A stretch of DNA of 12,736 nucleotides. Origin: CAZHLD01 sp964533185. Its GTDB lineage: Bacteria > Acidobacteriota > Terriglobia > Acidiferrales > UBA7541. Shown in pieces: positions 5,774 to 12,736 of the stretch. Under the pieces are notes generated by a model. That model had not been told where the DNA came from. It did no database searches and saw only the letters and a list, made by a program, of their open reading frames with translations. A program made the translations under genes and the position numbers. Numbering within the stretch: position 1 is the stretch's first letter; each line of letters begins with the position of its first letter. The stretch is taken from positions 1-12,736 of the forward strand of contig CAZHLD010000077.1 of the NCBI GenBank assembly GCA_964533185.1, given 5' to 3'.

Positions 5774-6781
5774 ATGAAGACGCGGCGCTGGTTCTCCCAT
5801 TTTCTATTTTCGATTTTCTATTTTCTGCTCCCGGTCATCTGTGTGCATCTGTGGTTCCCTCTTCTTGTTCATGCCCAGGAGGGCGACCCCGAGATCGTCG
5901 CCAATCTCTCCACAGGGCGCGCGTTGTTTTGCGTCACCAAAGACGGGATTGTGCTTGCCACTGTACATACTGCTGCGTCTCCCGCCGATCCTGACGCGCG
6001 GCCTCCGGCCGTGGTCGAGCTTCCCGGCGGACGCATCGCCATTTTGCTCGGCGCGGTGGAATGGGTGCTGCCCGGGTCGGGCAAAGACCCTGTGCGTCTC
6101 GACCTCGAACTACCACGGCTGCTCGCCGGCTCTGCCGCTGAACCTCCCAAGACGGCCGACATGGGCACAGCCACGGACGTCGAAGCGATCGGCATTCGAC
6201 TCCTCGAGCGCCTGCGCGCTGTGGCGACGAATCTGCACAGCAAGATCGACATGCGCCCCGACGAGCCGCTGCTCGAGCTGATCCTTGTCGGCCACGTGCC
6301 TAACTACGGCCCGGAGGTCTGGCGGCTCAGCTACCGCATCGCGCAGGACCTGCTGCGCGGCGACTTCTGGCGCACCCGCGTCCTGCGCCCGCATATCGTC
6401 CAGCTCTACCCGCCCGAGAAGGGCCAGCCGCGCACGCTGATCGAAGTCGCCTATCCGCCCGACGCACCGGGCCCTGCGCTCGCTGAACTCCTGACCTCAG
6501 ACGACCCGCGCCTGGCCCGCATCCGCTCCGGCGATCCGGCGATGGCCCGCGCCATCGAGAAAATCGCCGCCGGTGAAAGCCACAAGACCGATACCGCTCC
6601 CGCTACCGCTTTCCTGCGCGCTGCCCTTTCAGCCGTCGTTCCGCAGGAAACTGGCCTTGTCTTCGGCGTCCTCTCCGAACGACGCGGCGTCGACTGGGCC
6701 CTGGCCCCGCCCGAGCCGGCCCAAAAAGTCGAGCAGCCCTCCGAGCCCGGCGCCCCCACCTTGCGCAAGAAACGCCCTTGA
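5774..6781 (+). CDS. Exported protein of unknown function
   Basis: 335 residues from ATG 5774, family not recognised. A typical Sec signal peptide: basic KTRR, a long Phe/Leu/Ile-rich core, and a VHA-QE cleavage site after about residue 34. The mature part is soluble-looking. Its first segment is beta-rich (ALFCVTKDGIVLATVHTA, VVELPGGRIAILLGAVEWVL). A middle segment is helical (VEAIGIRLLERLRAVATNLH), followed by RPHIVQLYPPEKGQ and TLIEVAYPP. The end is Pro-rich and basic (APTLRKKRP). There are no cysteine pairs or recognisable catalytic motifs. The signal-peptide core is encoded by four 7-bp tandem repeats (5799-5826), so a copy-number change would shift the frame. Its purine-rich upstream (GAGAAGAGGA) abuts the ATG; GTG 5762 is an alternative start. 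It follows pta by 28 bases and ends 8 bases before the convergent hydrolase gene. Confidence 0.82.
   Translation: MKTRRWFSHFLFSIFYFLLPVICVHLWFPLLVHAQEGDPEIVANLSTGRALFCVTKDGIVLATVHTAASPADPDARPPAVVELPGGRIAILLGAVEWVLPGSGKDPVRLDLELPRLLAGSAAEPPKTADMGTATDVEAIGIRLLERLRAVATNLHSKIDMRPDEPLLELILVGHVPNYGPEVWRLSYRIAQDLLRGDFWRTRVLRPHIVQLYPPEKGQPRTLIEVAYPPDAPGPALAELLTSDDPRLARIRSGDPAMARAIEKIAAGESHKTDTAPATAFLRAALSAVVPQETGLVFGVLSERRGVDWALAPPEPAQKVEQPSEPGAPTLRKKRP
5799..5826 (+). repeat. Heptamer tandem repeat, four copies, inside a signal-peptide coding region
   Basis: ATTTTCT, ATTTTCG, ATTTTCT, ATTTTCT in direct tandem. Only 5 of 28 bases are G or C, in sharp contrast to the surrounding sequence. A second short direct repeat, CATCTGTG, occurs at 5836-5843 and 5846-5853. 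The unit length is not a multiple of three, so gain or loss of a unit would shift the frame of the exported-protein gene. Confidence 0.9.
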
Positions 6782-6789
6782 ACCTTTGT

Positions 6790-7623
6790 TTAGTTTTGTC
6801 CGGGAATCTGATTCAGGAAGGCGAGAAGATGAGTGCGGTACATGGCCGGAGCAACCACAGAAGCTTCCTCATGGCAGACCCCTTCAATTCGCAGAAGTGA
6901 CTTTGGCTCCCGCGCGTGGCGAAACGTTTCTTCTCCGAGCTCAAAGGCAATTACCGGATCTTGGGTGCAATGGACGATGAGTACCGGTACCTGCACCCTT
7001 TCGAGCTTTGCACCACTGTCGAACTTCGATTTCGCAATCCAGCCAAGCCCTGGCAAGTACGGATACACTCGTCGCGCGAGTGCCCGGGCTGATGGGAATG
7101 GCGCTTCAAGGACGACGCCACCGACGTTTCGCTCCGAAGCCAAGTTCACCGCAACCGCCGTGCCCAGCGATTGTCCAAAGGGAATGACGCGGGCCGGAGG
7201 AATCTCCTTTTCGTTCACAAGAAAATCGTAAGCGGCTTGCGCATCCCGATAGAGACCTTCCTCACTGGGCGTGCCCTCGCTGCGGCCATATCCCCGGTAC
7301 TCCACTGCCAGGACATTCACCGGAAGCTGGTGCAAGAATCCATACGCTTCAGCACGGTGGGTGATATTTCCAGCATTTCCGTGGAACGCGAGAAAGGTGA
7401 ACTTCGCGTCCTCCGCGGGAATCCACCAGGCGTGGAGTCTCACGCCGTCCGCGGTGGTAAGCCTAACCTCCTGTACGGGCAAACCGCGCGGTCGCCAGTC
7501 ACCTTCCAGCCGCGGTGAATGGTTTGGGAAAAAGACCAGACGGGATTCAAATAGGCGCAAGAGCAGAAGCACCGTGAGGTAGGCTGCCAACAGAAGCGAA
7601 ACGAGGTAGAGCACTCTTTTCAA
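6790..7623 (-). CDS. Membrane-anchored alpha/beta hydrolase, BEM46/ABHD13-like
   Basis: 277 residues from TTG 7623. An N-terminal basic residue pair and a hydrophobic helix (VLYLVSLLLAAYLTVLLLLR) act as signal-anchor. The segment FESRLVFFPNHSP that follows is characteristic of the BEM46/ABHD13 group. Catalytic elements of a serine hydrolase: oxyanion region FHGNAGN, nucleophile elbow GQSLG (Ser152), acid in HCTQDPVI (Asp222), and His251 in GVCHEEA. EYRGYGRSEG is also typical. The substrate is unknown; family members are lipase/esterase-like. The start is uncertain: no ATG is available. TTG 7650 would overlap purE by 20 bases, TTG 7623 lies 7 bases after the purE stop and gives a family-like N-terminus, and none has a good ribosome site. 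It is last in the purD-MOSC-purE run. G+C in sampled lines is lower than in its neighbours. Confidence 0.9.
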   Translation of the reverse strand: MKRVLYLVSLLLAAYLTVLLLLRLFESRLVFFPNHSPRLEGDWRPRGLPVQEVRLTTADGVRLHAWWIPAEDAKFTFLAFHGNAGNITHRAEAYGFLHQLPVNVLAVEYRGYGRSEGTPSEEGLYRDAQAAYDFLVNEKEIPPARVIPFGQSLGTAVAVNLASERNVGGVVLEAPFPSARALARRVYPYLPGLGWIAKSKFDSGAKLERVQVPVLIVHCTQDPVIAFELGEETFRHAREPKSLLRIEGVCHEEASVVAPAMYRTHLLAFLNQIPGQN

Positions 7624-7630
7624 TGTGCGC

Positions 7631-8161
7631 TTACTTGGCCTTGCCTGCAAACTGCTGCTTCACGCGCGCACTCTTTTCCGTCACCGACTGCGCCAGCTCT
7701 TCCTTGTAGGCCACCAGCCGCTTGGCGATGGTTGCGTCGGAGGTGGCCAGGATCTCCGCCGCATAGATGGCGGCGTTGGTCGCGCCCGGCTTATCAATGG
7801 CCATTGCTGCCACCGGCACCCCCGCCGGCATCTGCACGCTCGAAAGCAGCGAGTCGATTCCGCTCAGCACCGTGGTCGCCATCGGCACCGCGATCACCGG
7901 CAAGGTCGTCAGTGCCGCCACCACGCCGGCCAGGTGCGCCGCTCCCCCGGCCGCAACGATAATTGTCTTCAGGCCGCGGCTGATTGCTGTGGTCGCGTAC
8001 TCGTGCATCCGCGCCGGCGAACGGTGCGCGGAGATCACTTCGATCTCATAAGGGATCTCAAACTTCTCCAACATTTTCGCCGACTCGGTCATCACCGGCA
8101 AGTCTGTATCCGACCCCATGATGATCCCCACCAGCGCCCGACCAGGATTTTCAGTTGTCAT
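7631..8161 (-). CDS. purE: N5-carboxyaminoimidazole ribonucleotide mutase (PurE class I)
   Basis: EC 5.4.99.18: converts N5-CAIR to CAIR in de novo purine synthesis. 176 residues, the usual length. The active-site motifs are in order: MGSDTDLP (15-22), SAHRSP (44-49) with His46, and GGAAHLAG (72-79) with His76, followed by SLLSSVQMPAGVPVAAMAID. The SAHRSP block and the AAGGAAHL block are those of class I PurE, which depends on PurK, rather than the SAHK-type AIR carboxylase (class II). ATG 8161 is preceded by GGTGGAG with a short 4-base spacing. It follows the MOSC gene by 11 bases, with purD further upstream, so the three form one unit. No purK is visible here. The extended basic C-terminus (EKSARVKQQFAGKAK) overlaps the region where the next gene might start. 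Confidence 0.96.
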   Translation of the reverse strand: MTTENPGRALVGIIMGSDTDLPVMTESAKMLEKFEIPYEIEVISAHRSPARMHEYATTAISRGLKTIIVAAGGAAHLAGVVAALTTLPVIAVPMATTVLSGIDSLLSSVQMPAGVPVAAMAIDKPGATNAAIYAAEILATSDATIAKRLVAYKEELAQSVTEKSARVKQQFAGKAK

Positions 8162-8172
8162 CTCTCTCCACC

Positions 8173-8613
8173 TCAGATTGGCGCGACTGCCGCCTCCAGC
8201 ACTTCAGCGCGGTCGCCCCGCCGGATTCGCCCGCCTTCCAGCACCCGGCACAGCGTCCCTCGCCTGCTACGCAGCTCCTGTTCCAACCCCGGGCGGATCT
8301 CATTCATCAGGTGGCACGGCCCGCATGGCCCGGTCACGTCCAGCAGGGCATCGCCCACCCGCAGTCGCTGACCCTGGGCAAGCTCCTGCACCTTCAAACC
8401 GCGCGTGGTGATGTTCTCTTTCACCCGACCCGGCTCGATTCCCATTGCATCGAGCGTCTCCATGTCCATCAGCAGCACCTGGCGCTTACTCCCCGGTCGC
8501 CCGTGCACGCACCCCTGGAAACCCTTGTCCGCAACCGCCTCCACTTCCGCCACCTCGCGCATCGGTTGGCGGTGCACAAACGCAACGTAAAGGCGAAGTA
8601 CCTCGCCCACCAT
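8173..8613 (-). CDS. MOSC-domain protein
   Basis: 146 residues forming a single stand-alone MOSC domain, the beta-barrel found at the C-terminus of molybdenum cofactor sulfurase and in YiiM/YuaD-type proteins. Visible features: DKGFQGCVHGRPGSKRQVLL (family form G-x-x-G-D/H ... RQV-x-L), ETLDAMGIEPGRVKENITTR, GQRLRVGDALLDVTGPCGPC and HLMNEIRPGLEQELRSRRG. Cys97 or Cys100 in the GPCGPC segment is the expected conserved cysteine thought to carry sulfur. Family members act in Moco-linked sulfur transfer or N-hydroxylated compound reduction; which applies here cannot be told. Its ATG overlaps the purD stop by one base (TAATG), so translation is probably coupled to purD, and purE follows after 11 bases. 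Why a MOSC protein sits inside a purine run is unexplained. Confidence 0.9.
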   Translation of the reverse strand: MVGEVLRLYVAFVHRQPMREVAEVEAVADKGFQGCVHGRPGSKRQVLLMDMETLDAMGIEPGRVKENITTRGLKVQELAQGQRLRVGDALLDVTGPCGPCHLMNEIRPGLEQELRSRRGTLCRVLEGGRIRRGDRAEVLEAAVAPI

Positions 8614-9905
8614 TAATCTCCCGCTGCGGAGCGTTTCCCTGCTGCGACCGCCCCGATATCCTTGCGGTAGTGCGCCCCCTCAAACCGTATCTTGCCCGCC
8701 GCCTCATAACACTTGGTAAGCGCCTGCTCGAGTGAAGCGCCAGTAGCGGTTAGCGCAAACACCCGTCCACTACTTGTGTAGTACGCCGCCGCTTCTCTGT
8801 TCGTCCCCGCGTGGAACACCACAACGTCGTTCACCTCAGACGCTTCCGCCAACCCTTCAATTCTCTTGCCAGCCTCTATCTCACCCGGGTAGCCAGCCGA
8901 TGCCATCACGACGCAGGCGCTAGCGCCTTCCTTCCACGCAAGAGCTTTGCCGCCCAGGCCCTCAGTGGCTGCCGCATGAAGCACATCCGCCAGGTCAAAG
9001 TCCGCGCGCACCAGTATGGCCTGGGCCTCCGGGTCACCCAACCTGCAGTTGAATTCCAGCACTTTCGGGCCAACCTTCGTCAGCATCAGGCCGAAGTAGA
9101 GGAAGCCGCGGTAGGGTGCCCCCTCCGCGGCCATCCCCGCAATCGCTGGCCGAACGATCGTGTCCAGGATCCTGCTCTCCAACTCCGCTGGAATCAGGCC
9201 GTCCGTCGAGTACGCGCCCATCCCGCCGGTATTGGGCCCCAGGTTCCCATCGAACACCCGCTTGTGGTCGCGGGTGGGCGGCAGCGGCAGCACGTCGCGC
9301 CCATCCGTGAGCACGATGTAGGAAAGCTCCTCGCCCTCGAGCGCCTCCTCCATCAGGACGCGACTTCCGCCCTCTCCCAGTTCTTTCTGTTCCATCAGGC
9401 GCTCGATAAACGCCGTGGCCTCATCGGGCGAGGACGTAACGAGCACGCCCTTCCCGGCGCAAAGCCCGTCGGCCTTGACCACCACGGGCCATTCCACGGC
9501 GCACAGGGCGCTGTAGGCATCGCCGGGTGAATCGTACACGCCATAGAGCGCGGGAGTGGGGATGTCGTGCCGCGCGAGGAACTCCTTGGCGAAGACCTTG
9601 CTGCCTTCGAGCCGCGCCGCCTGCTTGCTTGGCCCCACGATGGCCCGTCCACGCCGCGCAAACTCATCAGCAATTCCCTCGACCAGCGGGAGTTCCGGCC
9701 CCACCACTGTTAAATCGGCGCCCAGCCGCTCGGCCAGCGTCGCGAGGCCCGCCACATTTTTCAGGTCGGCGGGGACACATTCGGCTTCCTGCGAGATCCC
9801 GCCGTTCCCCGGCACGCACCACACCTTTTCAACGTGCGGGCTTTGCTTCAACTTCCAGACCAACGCGTGTTCGCGCCCGCCGCCGCCAATTACGAGAATT
9901 TTCAT
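8613..9905 (-). CDS. purD: Phosphoribosylamine-glycine ligase (GAR synthetase)
   Basis: EC 6.3.4.13: ATP-dependent joining of phosphoribosylamine and glycine, second step of de novo purine synthesis. 430 residues, typical length. It starts with the N-domain nucleotide-fold MKILVIGGGGREHAL. GNGGIS and VVGPELPLVEGIADEF follow, then the ATP-grasp domain (about 100-290) with SKVFAKEFL, VVKADGLCAGKGV, EEALEGEELSY, DHKRVFDGNLGPNTGGMGAY and FNCRLGDPEAQ. The GARS C-domain (SACVVMASAGYPG, TSSGRVFALTATG) ends the protein. The frame stays open upstream to 10217, but ATG 9905 gives the universal family N-terminus and the upstream part is an antisense shadow of the divergent gene. The ribosome site is weak (GGCGG). 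It is first in the minus-strand purD-MOSC-purE-hydrolase run and is separated by 96 bases from the divergent gene at 10002. Confidence 0.97.
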   Translation of the reverse strand: MKILVIGGGGREHALVWKLKQSPHVEKVWCVPGNGGISQEAECVPADLKNVAGLATLAERLGADLTVVGPELPLVEGIADEFARRGRAIVGPSKQAARLEGSKVFAKEFLARHDIPTPALYGVYDSPGDAYSALCAVEWPVVVKADGLCAGKGVLVTSSPDEATAFIERLMEQKELGEGGSRVLMEEALEGEELSYIVLTDGRDVLPLPPTRDHKRVFDGNLGPNTGGMGAYSTDGLIPAELESRILDTIVRPAIAGMAAEGAPYRGFLYFGLMLTKVGPKVLEFNCRLGDPEAQAILVRADFDLADVLHAAATEGLGGKALAWKEGASACVVMASAGYPGEIEAGKRIEGLAEASEVNDVVVFHAGTNREAAAYYTSSGRVFALTATGASLEQALTKCYEAAGKIRFEGAHYRKDIGAVAAGKRSAAGD

Positions 9906-10001
9906 AAGACCGCCAAGATAGACGCAGCCCGCGCGGCTGTCAACCGCGGCCGCCTGCGCCCGTTGACGCGCCCTCGCCCGGCCCACTACGATGCCTCCTC
10001 C

Positions 10002-12736
10002 GTGAACGGCCGATCCATCTCCCGCGCAACTCTCTTCGGTCTCTTCCTCTGTTTTTTTCTTTCCGGCGTCGCCGGGCTGATTTACCAGGTGGCCTGGAGC
10101 AAAGCGCTCGGCCTCGTCTTCGGCCACACGGTCTACGCCATCGCCACCGTGCTGGCCGTTTTCATGGGCGGGCTCGCGCTCGGCAGCGCGTTGCTCGGCC
10201 GCTGGTGCGAGCGGCACGCCAACCCGATTGCGCTATACGGCTGGGTCGAGCTGGCCATCGCTGTTACCGGCGCGCTGTCGCTTGCCGGACTCGCCGGCGT
10301 GCGCGCTCTCTACGTCTGGGCACACCCGTCTGCAGCCGGCTTCGCTCCCGCGCTTCTTGCTCTTCGCTTCGTAGGCGCCGCGCTGGTGCTATTTCTTCCT
10401 ACATTCTTGATGGGCGGCACGTTGCCCATTTTGGTCCACGGCCTCACGCGCACTTCTTCGGACCTCGCGGGTCGCCTGAGCCGCCTGTATTGGGTCAACA
10501 CGCTCGGCGCCGTCGTCGGCACTCTCGCCGCGGGGTTCGCGCTTCTCCCCGCACTTGGCTTGCGGCAAACGGTCGGCGTCGCCGTTGCGCTCAACGTTCT
10601 CGCCGGACTCGTCGCTCTTCTGCTCGCACGCTTGTCCTCCAGAACAGATTCGCCTACAGCAGAAGAGGCCGCAGATGCTGCGCCACGCTCTTCTCGCCTT
10701 CTGCTCGCCGCCTTCGCGGTCGTCGGCGCCACGGCCATGGCCTACGAAATCGCCTGGACGCGCCTGCTGGCCACGATGCTAGGCAGCTCGTCCTACGCCT
10801 TCACGCTCATGCTGGCCACTTTTCTTGCCGGCATTGTTCTGGGTAGCCAGCTCTTCGAAGTCTGGGCGGGGCGCGGCCGCACCGTGCGCGCGGAAACCTT
10901 CGCCGCCACACAGACCTTCACCGCGCTGGCCGCACTCGCTTTCCTGATTTTTTTTGAACAGTTGCCCCGCGTCGTCCCGCCAATCCTTCGCGCTACTGGC
11001 GAAAGTTTCTCCGGACTCGTGCTCGCTCAGTTTGTCACCAGCTCGCTCGCTATGCTCCCCGCCGCCGTCGCTTTTGGTTTCAATTTCCCGGCCGTCGTCC
11101 TGCTCATCGCCGGGCGAGGCGATGGCTCGGCGGGCCACGCCGCCCGCGTCGGTCGCGCCTGCGCGGCCAACACGCTTGGTGCCATTTGCGGTGCTACCCT
11201 CACCGGATTTTTCCTTGTGCCTCGGCTCGGCGCCTATCGTGCGGTCGCCCTTGCCGCCGCCGTGAACTTGTTTCTCGCGCTGTTCTTCGAGCTTCGCGGC
11301 ACGACCCGTGAAGCCAGTCCAGCTTCTCGCCGGCTTCTGGCGCTGGGCGCCAACTTGGCGCTGGCAATTGCGCTGGCGGTCGTCGCGTTCTCCGGCCTCT
11401 TCTACAAGCGCGCGCTGGCCACCTTTGGCACCGTCCTATACTGGAACCTCTACGATGGCCGGCTCACTCTCGCCGAAACTGCCGACACCACCGACATTCT
11501 TTTCGCCGCTGACGGTCTGAATGCCTCCATCTCCGTCGCGCGCACTGCGGACTACCTCGCCCTGCGCAGCAACGGCAAGGTGGACGCCTCGAATCAAGAC
11601 CGCGGCACGCAACTCATCGTTGGCCATCTCGGCGGCATTTTTCATCCCGCGCCGCGCCGCGTGCTGGTGATTGGTTTCGGAAGCGGCATGACCGTGAGCG
11701 CGGTCGCGCGCTATCCCGAAGTCGAGCGCATCGATTGCGTCGAGATCGAGCCGGCGGTGATCGCCGCTGCGCAGTATCTTGAGCCGCTGAACCGCGGCGT
11801 GCTTCGCGACCCGCGCCTGCGTATCACCCTCGACGACGCCCGCAATTTTCTGCTCACCACGCGCGACCGCTACGACCTGATTATCTCCGAGCCTTCCAAC
11901 CCCTGGATCGCCGGCGTCGCCACGCTCTTCACCGACGAGTTCTACCGCGCTGCCCGGATGCGCCTCGCCCCCGGCGGCATCTTTGTCCAATGGGTGCAGG
12001 CCTATTCGCTCGACCCGCAGGACCTGCGCATGGTCCTCGCCACGTTCCTGAGCAACTTTCCCCGCGTAACGCTCTGGCACGGCGACGAGCCCGATCTGCT
12101 CCTGCTCGCCCAGGCCGAGCCCGCGCCGCTGCGCCTCGACCGTCTGCGTACGCTGTGGACAAATGACGCGCTTCGCTCCGACTACGAAACACTCGGCCTG
12201 CGCCGTCCTGAAGGATTGCTGGCCTTTTATTGGCTCGATGGAGCCGACTTGCGCCGCCTCGCCGCCGGTGCAACACGCAATACCGACGACCGCACGCTGC
12301 TCGAATACCGCGCCCCGCGCGCGCTGCTGCAGAAAACTCTGCTCGATAAAAACCTCGGCCTGCTTGCGCAGTACCGCGCCGGCCTCCTACCGCGCGACGT
12401 TGAAATCCCCGACCGCACGGCCGCTTTGCTCGCCGTCGCCGAAACGCTTCTCAACCAGGACGAAAACGAAGCCGCCGGCCGCTATCTTTCCGCCCTCGGC
12501 GACGCGCCTTCCACGGCCATGCTCGAGCTCCTCCGCGGCCGCTGGCACTTCGCCAGCCATCGCATGGCCGACGCTTCCATCGCTTACGAAAAAGCCCTGC
12601 GCCTCGATCCGCGTCTCATTGATGCCGCCCTCGGCCTGGCGAAAGCCTCCCGCCGGCGCGGCGATGACACCTCGGCCGAGCTTCTTCTCCGCCAGGTGGT
12701 TGCCCGCGCGCCCGTTTCCACCGCTGCGCTCGACGC
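10002..12736 (+). CDS. Membrane / spermidine-synthase-like / TPR fusion protein, 3'-truncated by window edge
   Basis: Open for 911 codons to the end of the window. Residues 10 to about 470 contain around a dozen hydrophobic helices in two homologous halves: YQVAW at 28-32 with GGLALGS at 56-62 matches YEIAW at 248-252 with AGIVLGS at 276-282 without gaps, and NTLGAVVG (166-173) matches NTLGAICG (390-397). Residues about 540-700 are a Rossmann methyltransferase/aminopropyltransferase fold: GFGSG (558-562), VEIEP (580-584), DDARNFL (611-617), IISEPSNPW (to 635), then APGGIFVQWVQAY. True spermidine synthases have Asp where E630 stands. From about 840 a TPR-like repeat begins (ASIAYEKALRLDP). Such fusions are usually labelled 'fused MFS/spermidine synthase'; their reaction is unproven. 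The GTG 10002 start is the best family-like N-terminus; ATG 9991 hits a stop at once. No ribosome site is evident. Confidence 0.88.
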   Translation, partial: MNGRSISRATLFGLFLCFFLSGVAGLIYQVAWSKALGLVFGHTVYAIATVLAVFMGGLALGSALLGRWCERHANPIALYGWVELAIAVTGALSLAGLAGVRALYVWAHPSAAGFAPALLALRFVGAALVLFLPTFLMGGTLPILVHGLTRTSSDLAGRLSRLYWVNTLGAVVGTLAAGFALLPALGLRQTVGVAVALNVLAGLVALLLARLSSRTDSPTAEEAADAAPRSSRLLLAAFAVVGATAMAYEIAWTRLLATMLGSSSYAFTLMLATFLAGIVLGSQLFEVWAGRGRTVRAETFAATQTFTALAALAFLIFFEQLPRVVPPILRATGESFSGLVLAQFVTSSLAMLPAAVAFGFNFPAVVLLIAGRGDGSAGHAARVGRACAANTLGAICGATLTGFFLVPRLGAYRAVALAAAVNLFLALFFELRGTTREASPASRRLLALGANLALAIALAVVAFSGLFYKRALATFGTVLYWNLYDGRLTLAETADTTDILFAADGLNASISVARTADYLALRSNGKVDASNQDRGTQLIVGHLGGIFHPAPRRVLVIGFGSGMTVSAVARYPEVERIDCVEIEPAVIAAAQYLEPLNRGVLRDPRLRITLDDARNFLLTTRDRYDLIISEPSNPWIAGVATLFTDEFYRAARMRLAPGGIFVQWVQAYSLDPQDLRMVLATFLSNFPRVTLWHGDEPDLLLLAQAEPAPLRLDRLRTLWTNDALRSDYETLGLRRPEGLLAFYWLDGADLRRLAAGATRNTDDRTLLEYRAPRALLQKTLLDKNLGLLAQYRAGLLPRDVEIPDRTAALLAVAETLLNQDENEAAGRYLSALGDAPSTAMLELLRGRWHFASHRMADASIAYEKALRLDPRLIDAALGLAKASRRRGDDTSAELLLRQVVARAPVSTAALD

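Noticed and set aside
9906..10217. Upstream in-frame extension of purD
   Set aside because: It would add about 100 charged, low-complexity residues before the universal MKILVIGGGGREHAL start and overlaps the divergent fusion gene.

Overview
The window is high-GC bacterial chromosome, about two-thirds G+C by eye. Gene content is ordinary housekeeping plus several poorly characterised envelope proteins. The proteins look Acidobacteriota-like: a YidC with a large periplasmic domain (Gram-negative type) followed by a KH/R3H protein, a DUF1189-type membrane protein, and a fused membrane / spermidine-synthase-like / TPR protein. That assignment is inference from family resemblance and gene order, not from a marker gene. 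A 100-N gap flanked by an exact 55-bp duplication shows that this is a scaffolded draft assembly, probably a metagenome bin.

Layout. 1-2928 (+): 3' part of yidC, a khpB/jag-like gene, and a DUF1189-like membrane protein gene that is only apparently broken by the gap. 3101-4505 (-): a 27-unit pentapeptide-repeat protein with its own terminator, a HicB-type antitoxin-like gene interrupted by an amber codon, and a small polytopic membrane protein. 4702-6781 (+): phosphate acetyltransferase (pta) and an unrecognised exported protein whose signal-peptide region contains four 7-bp tandem repeats. 6790-9905 (-): a compact run purD, MOSC-domain gene, purE and BEM46-type alpha/beta hydrolase, read in that order. 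10002-end (+): a long open frame encoding a two-fold repeated membrane region, a spermidine-synthase-like Rossmann domain and the start of a TPR region; it runs off the window.

How the parts relate. YidC (membrane insertase) and KhpB (RNA-binding) sit together as in many bacteria. PurD and PurE catalyse steps of de novo purine synthesis; a MOSC gene lies between them and overlaps purD by one base. Pta interconverts acetyl-CoA and acetyl phosphate; no acetate kinase is visible here. I see no phage, CRISPR array, IS element, rRNA or tRNA. No stretch longer than 300 bases lacks a gene; the intergenic spaces (1822-1954, 2929-3100, 3949-4010, 4506-4701, 9906-10001) hold nothing I can name apart from the sites listed.

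I did not find a convincing new multi-gene system. The most useful observations are the assembly artefact that splits a gene, the nonsense-mutated HicB-like gene, the frameshift-capable heptamer repeat in the exported protein, and the aminopropyltransferase-like fusion whose catalytic residues depart from true spermidine synthases.
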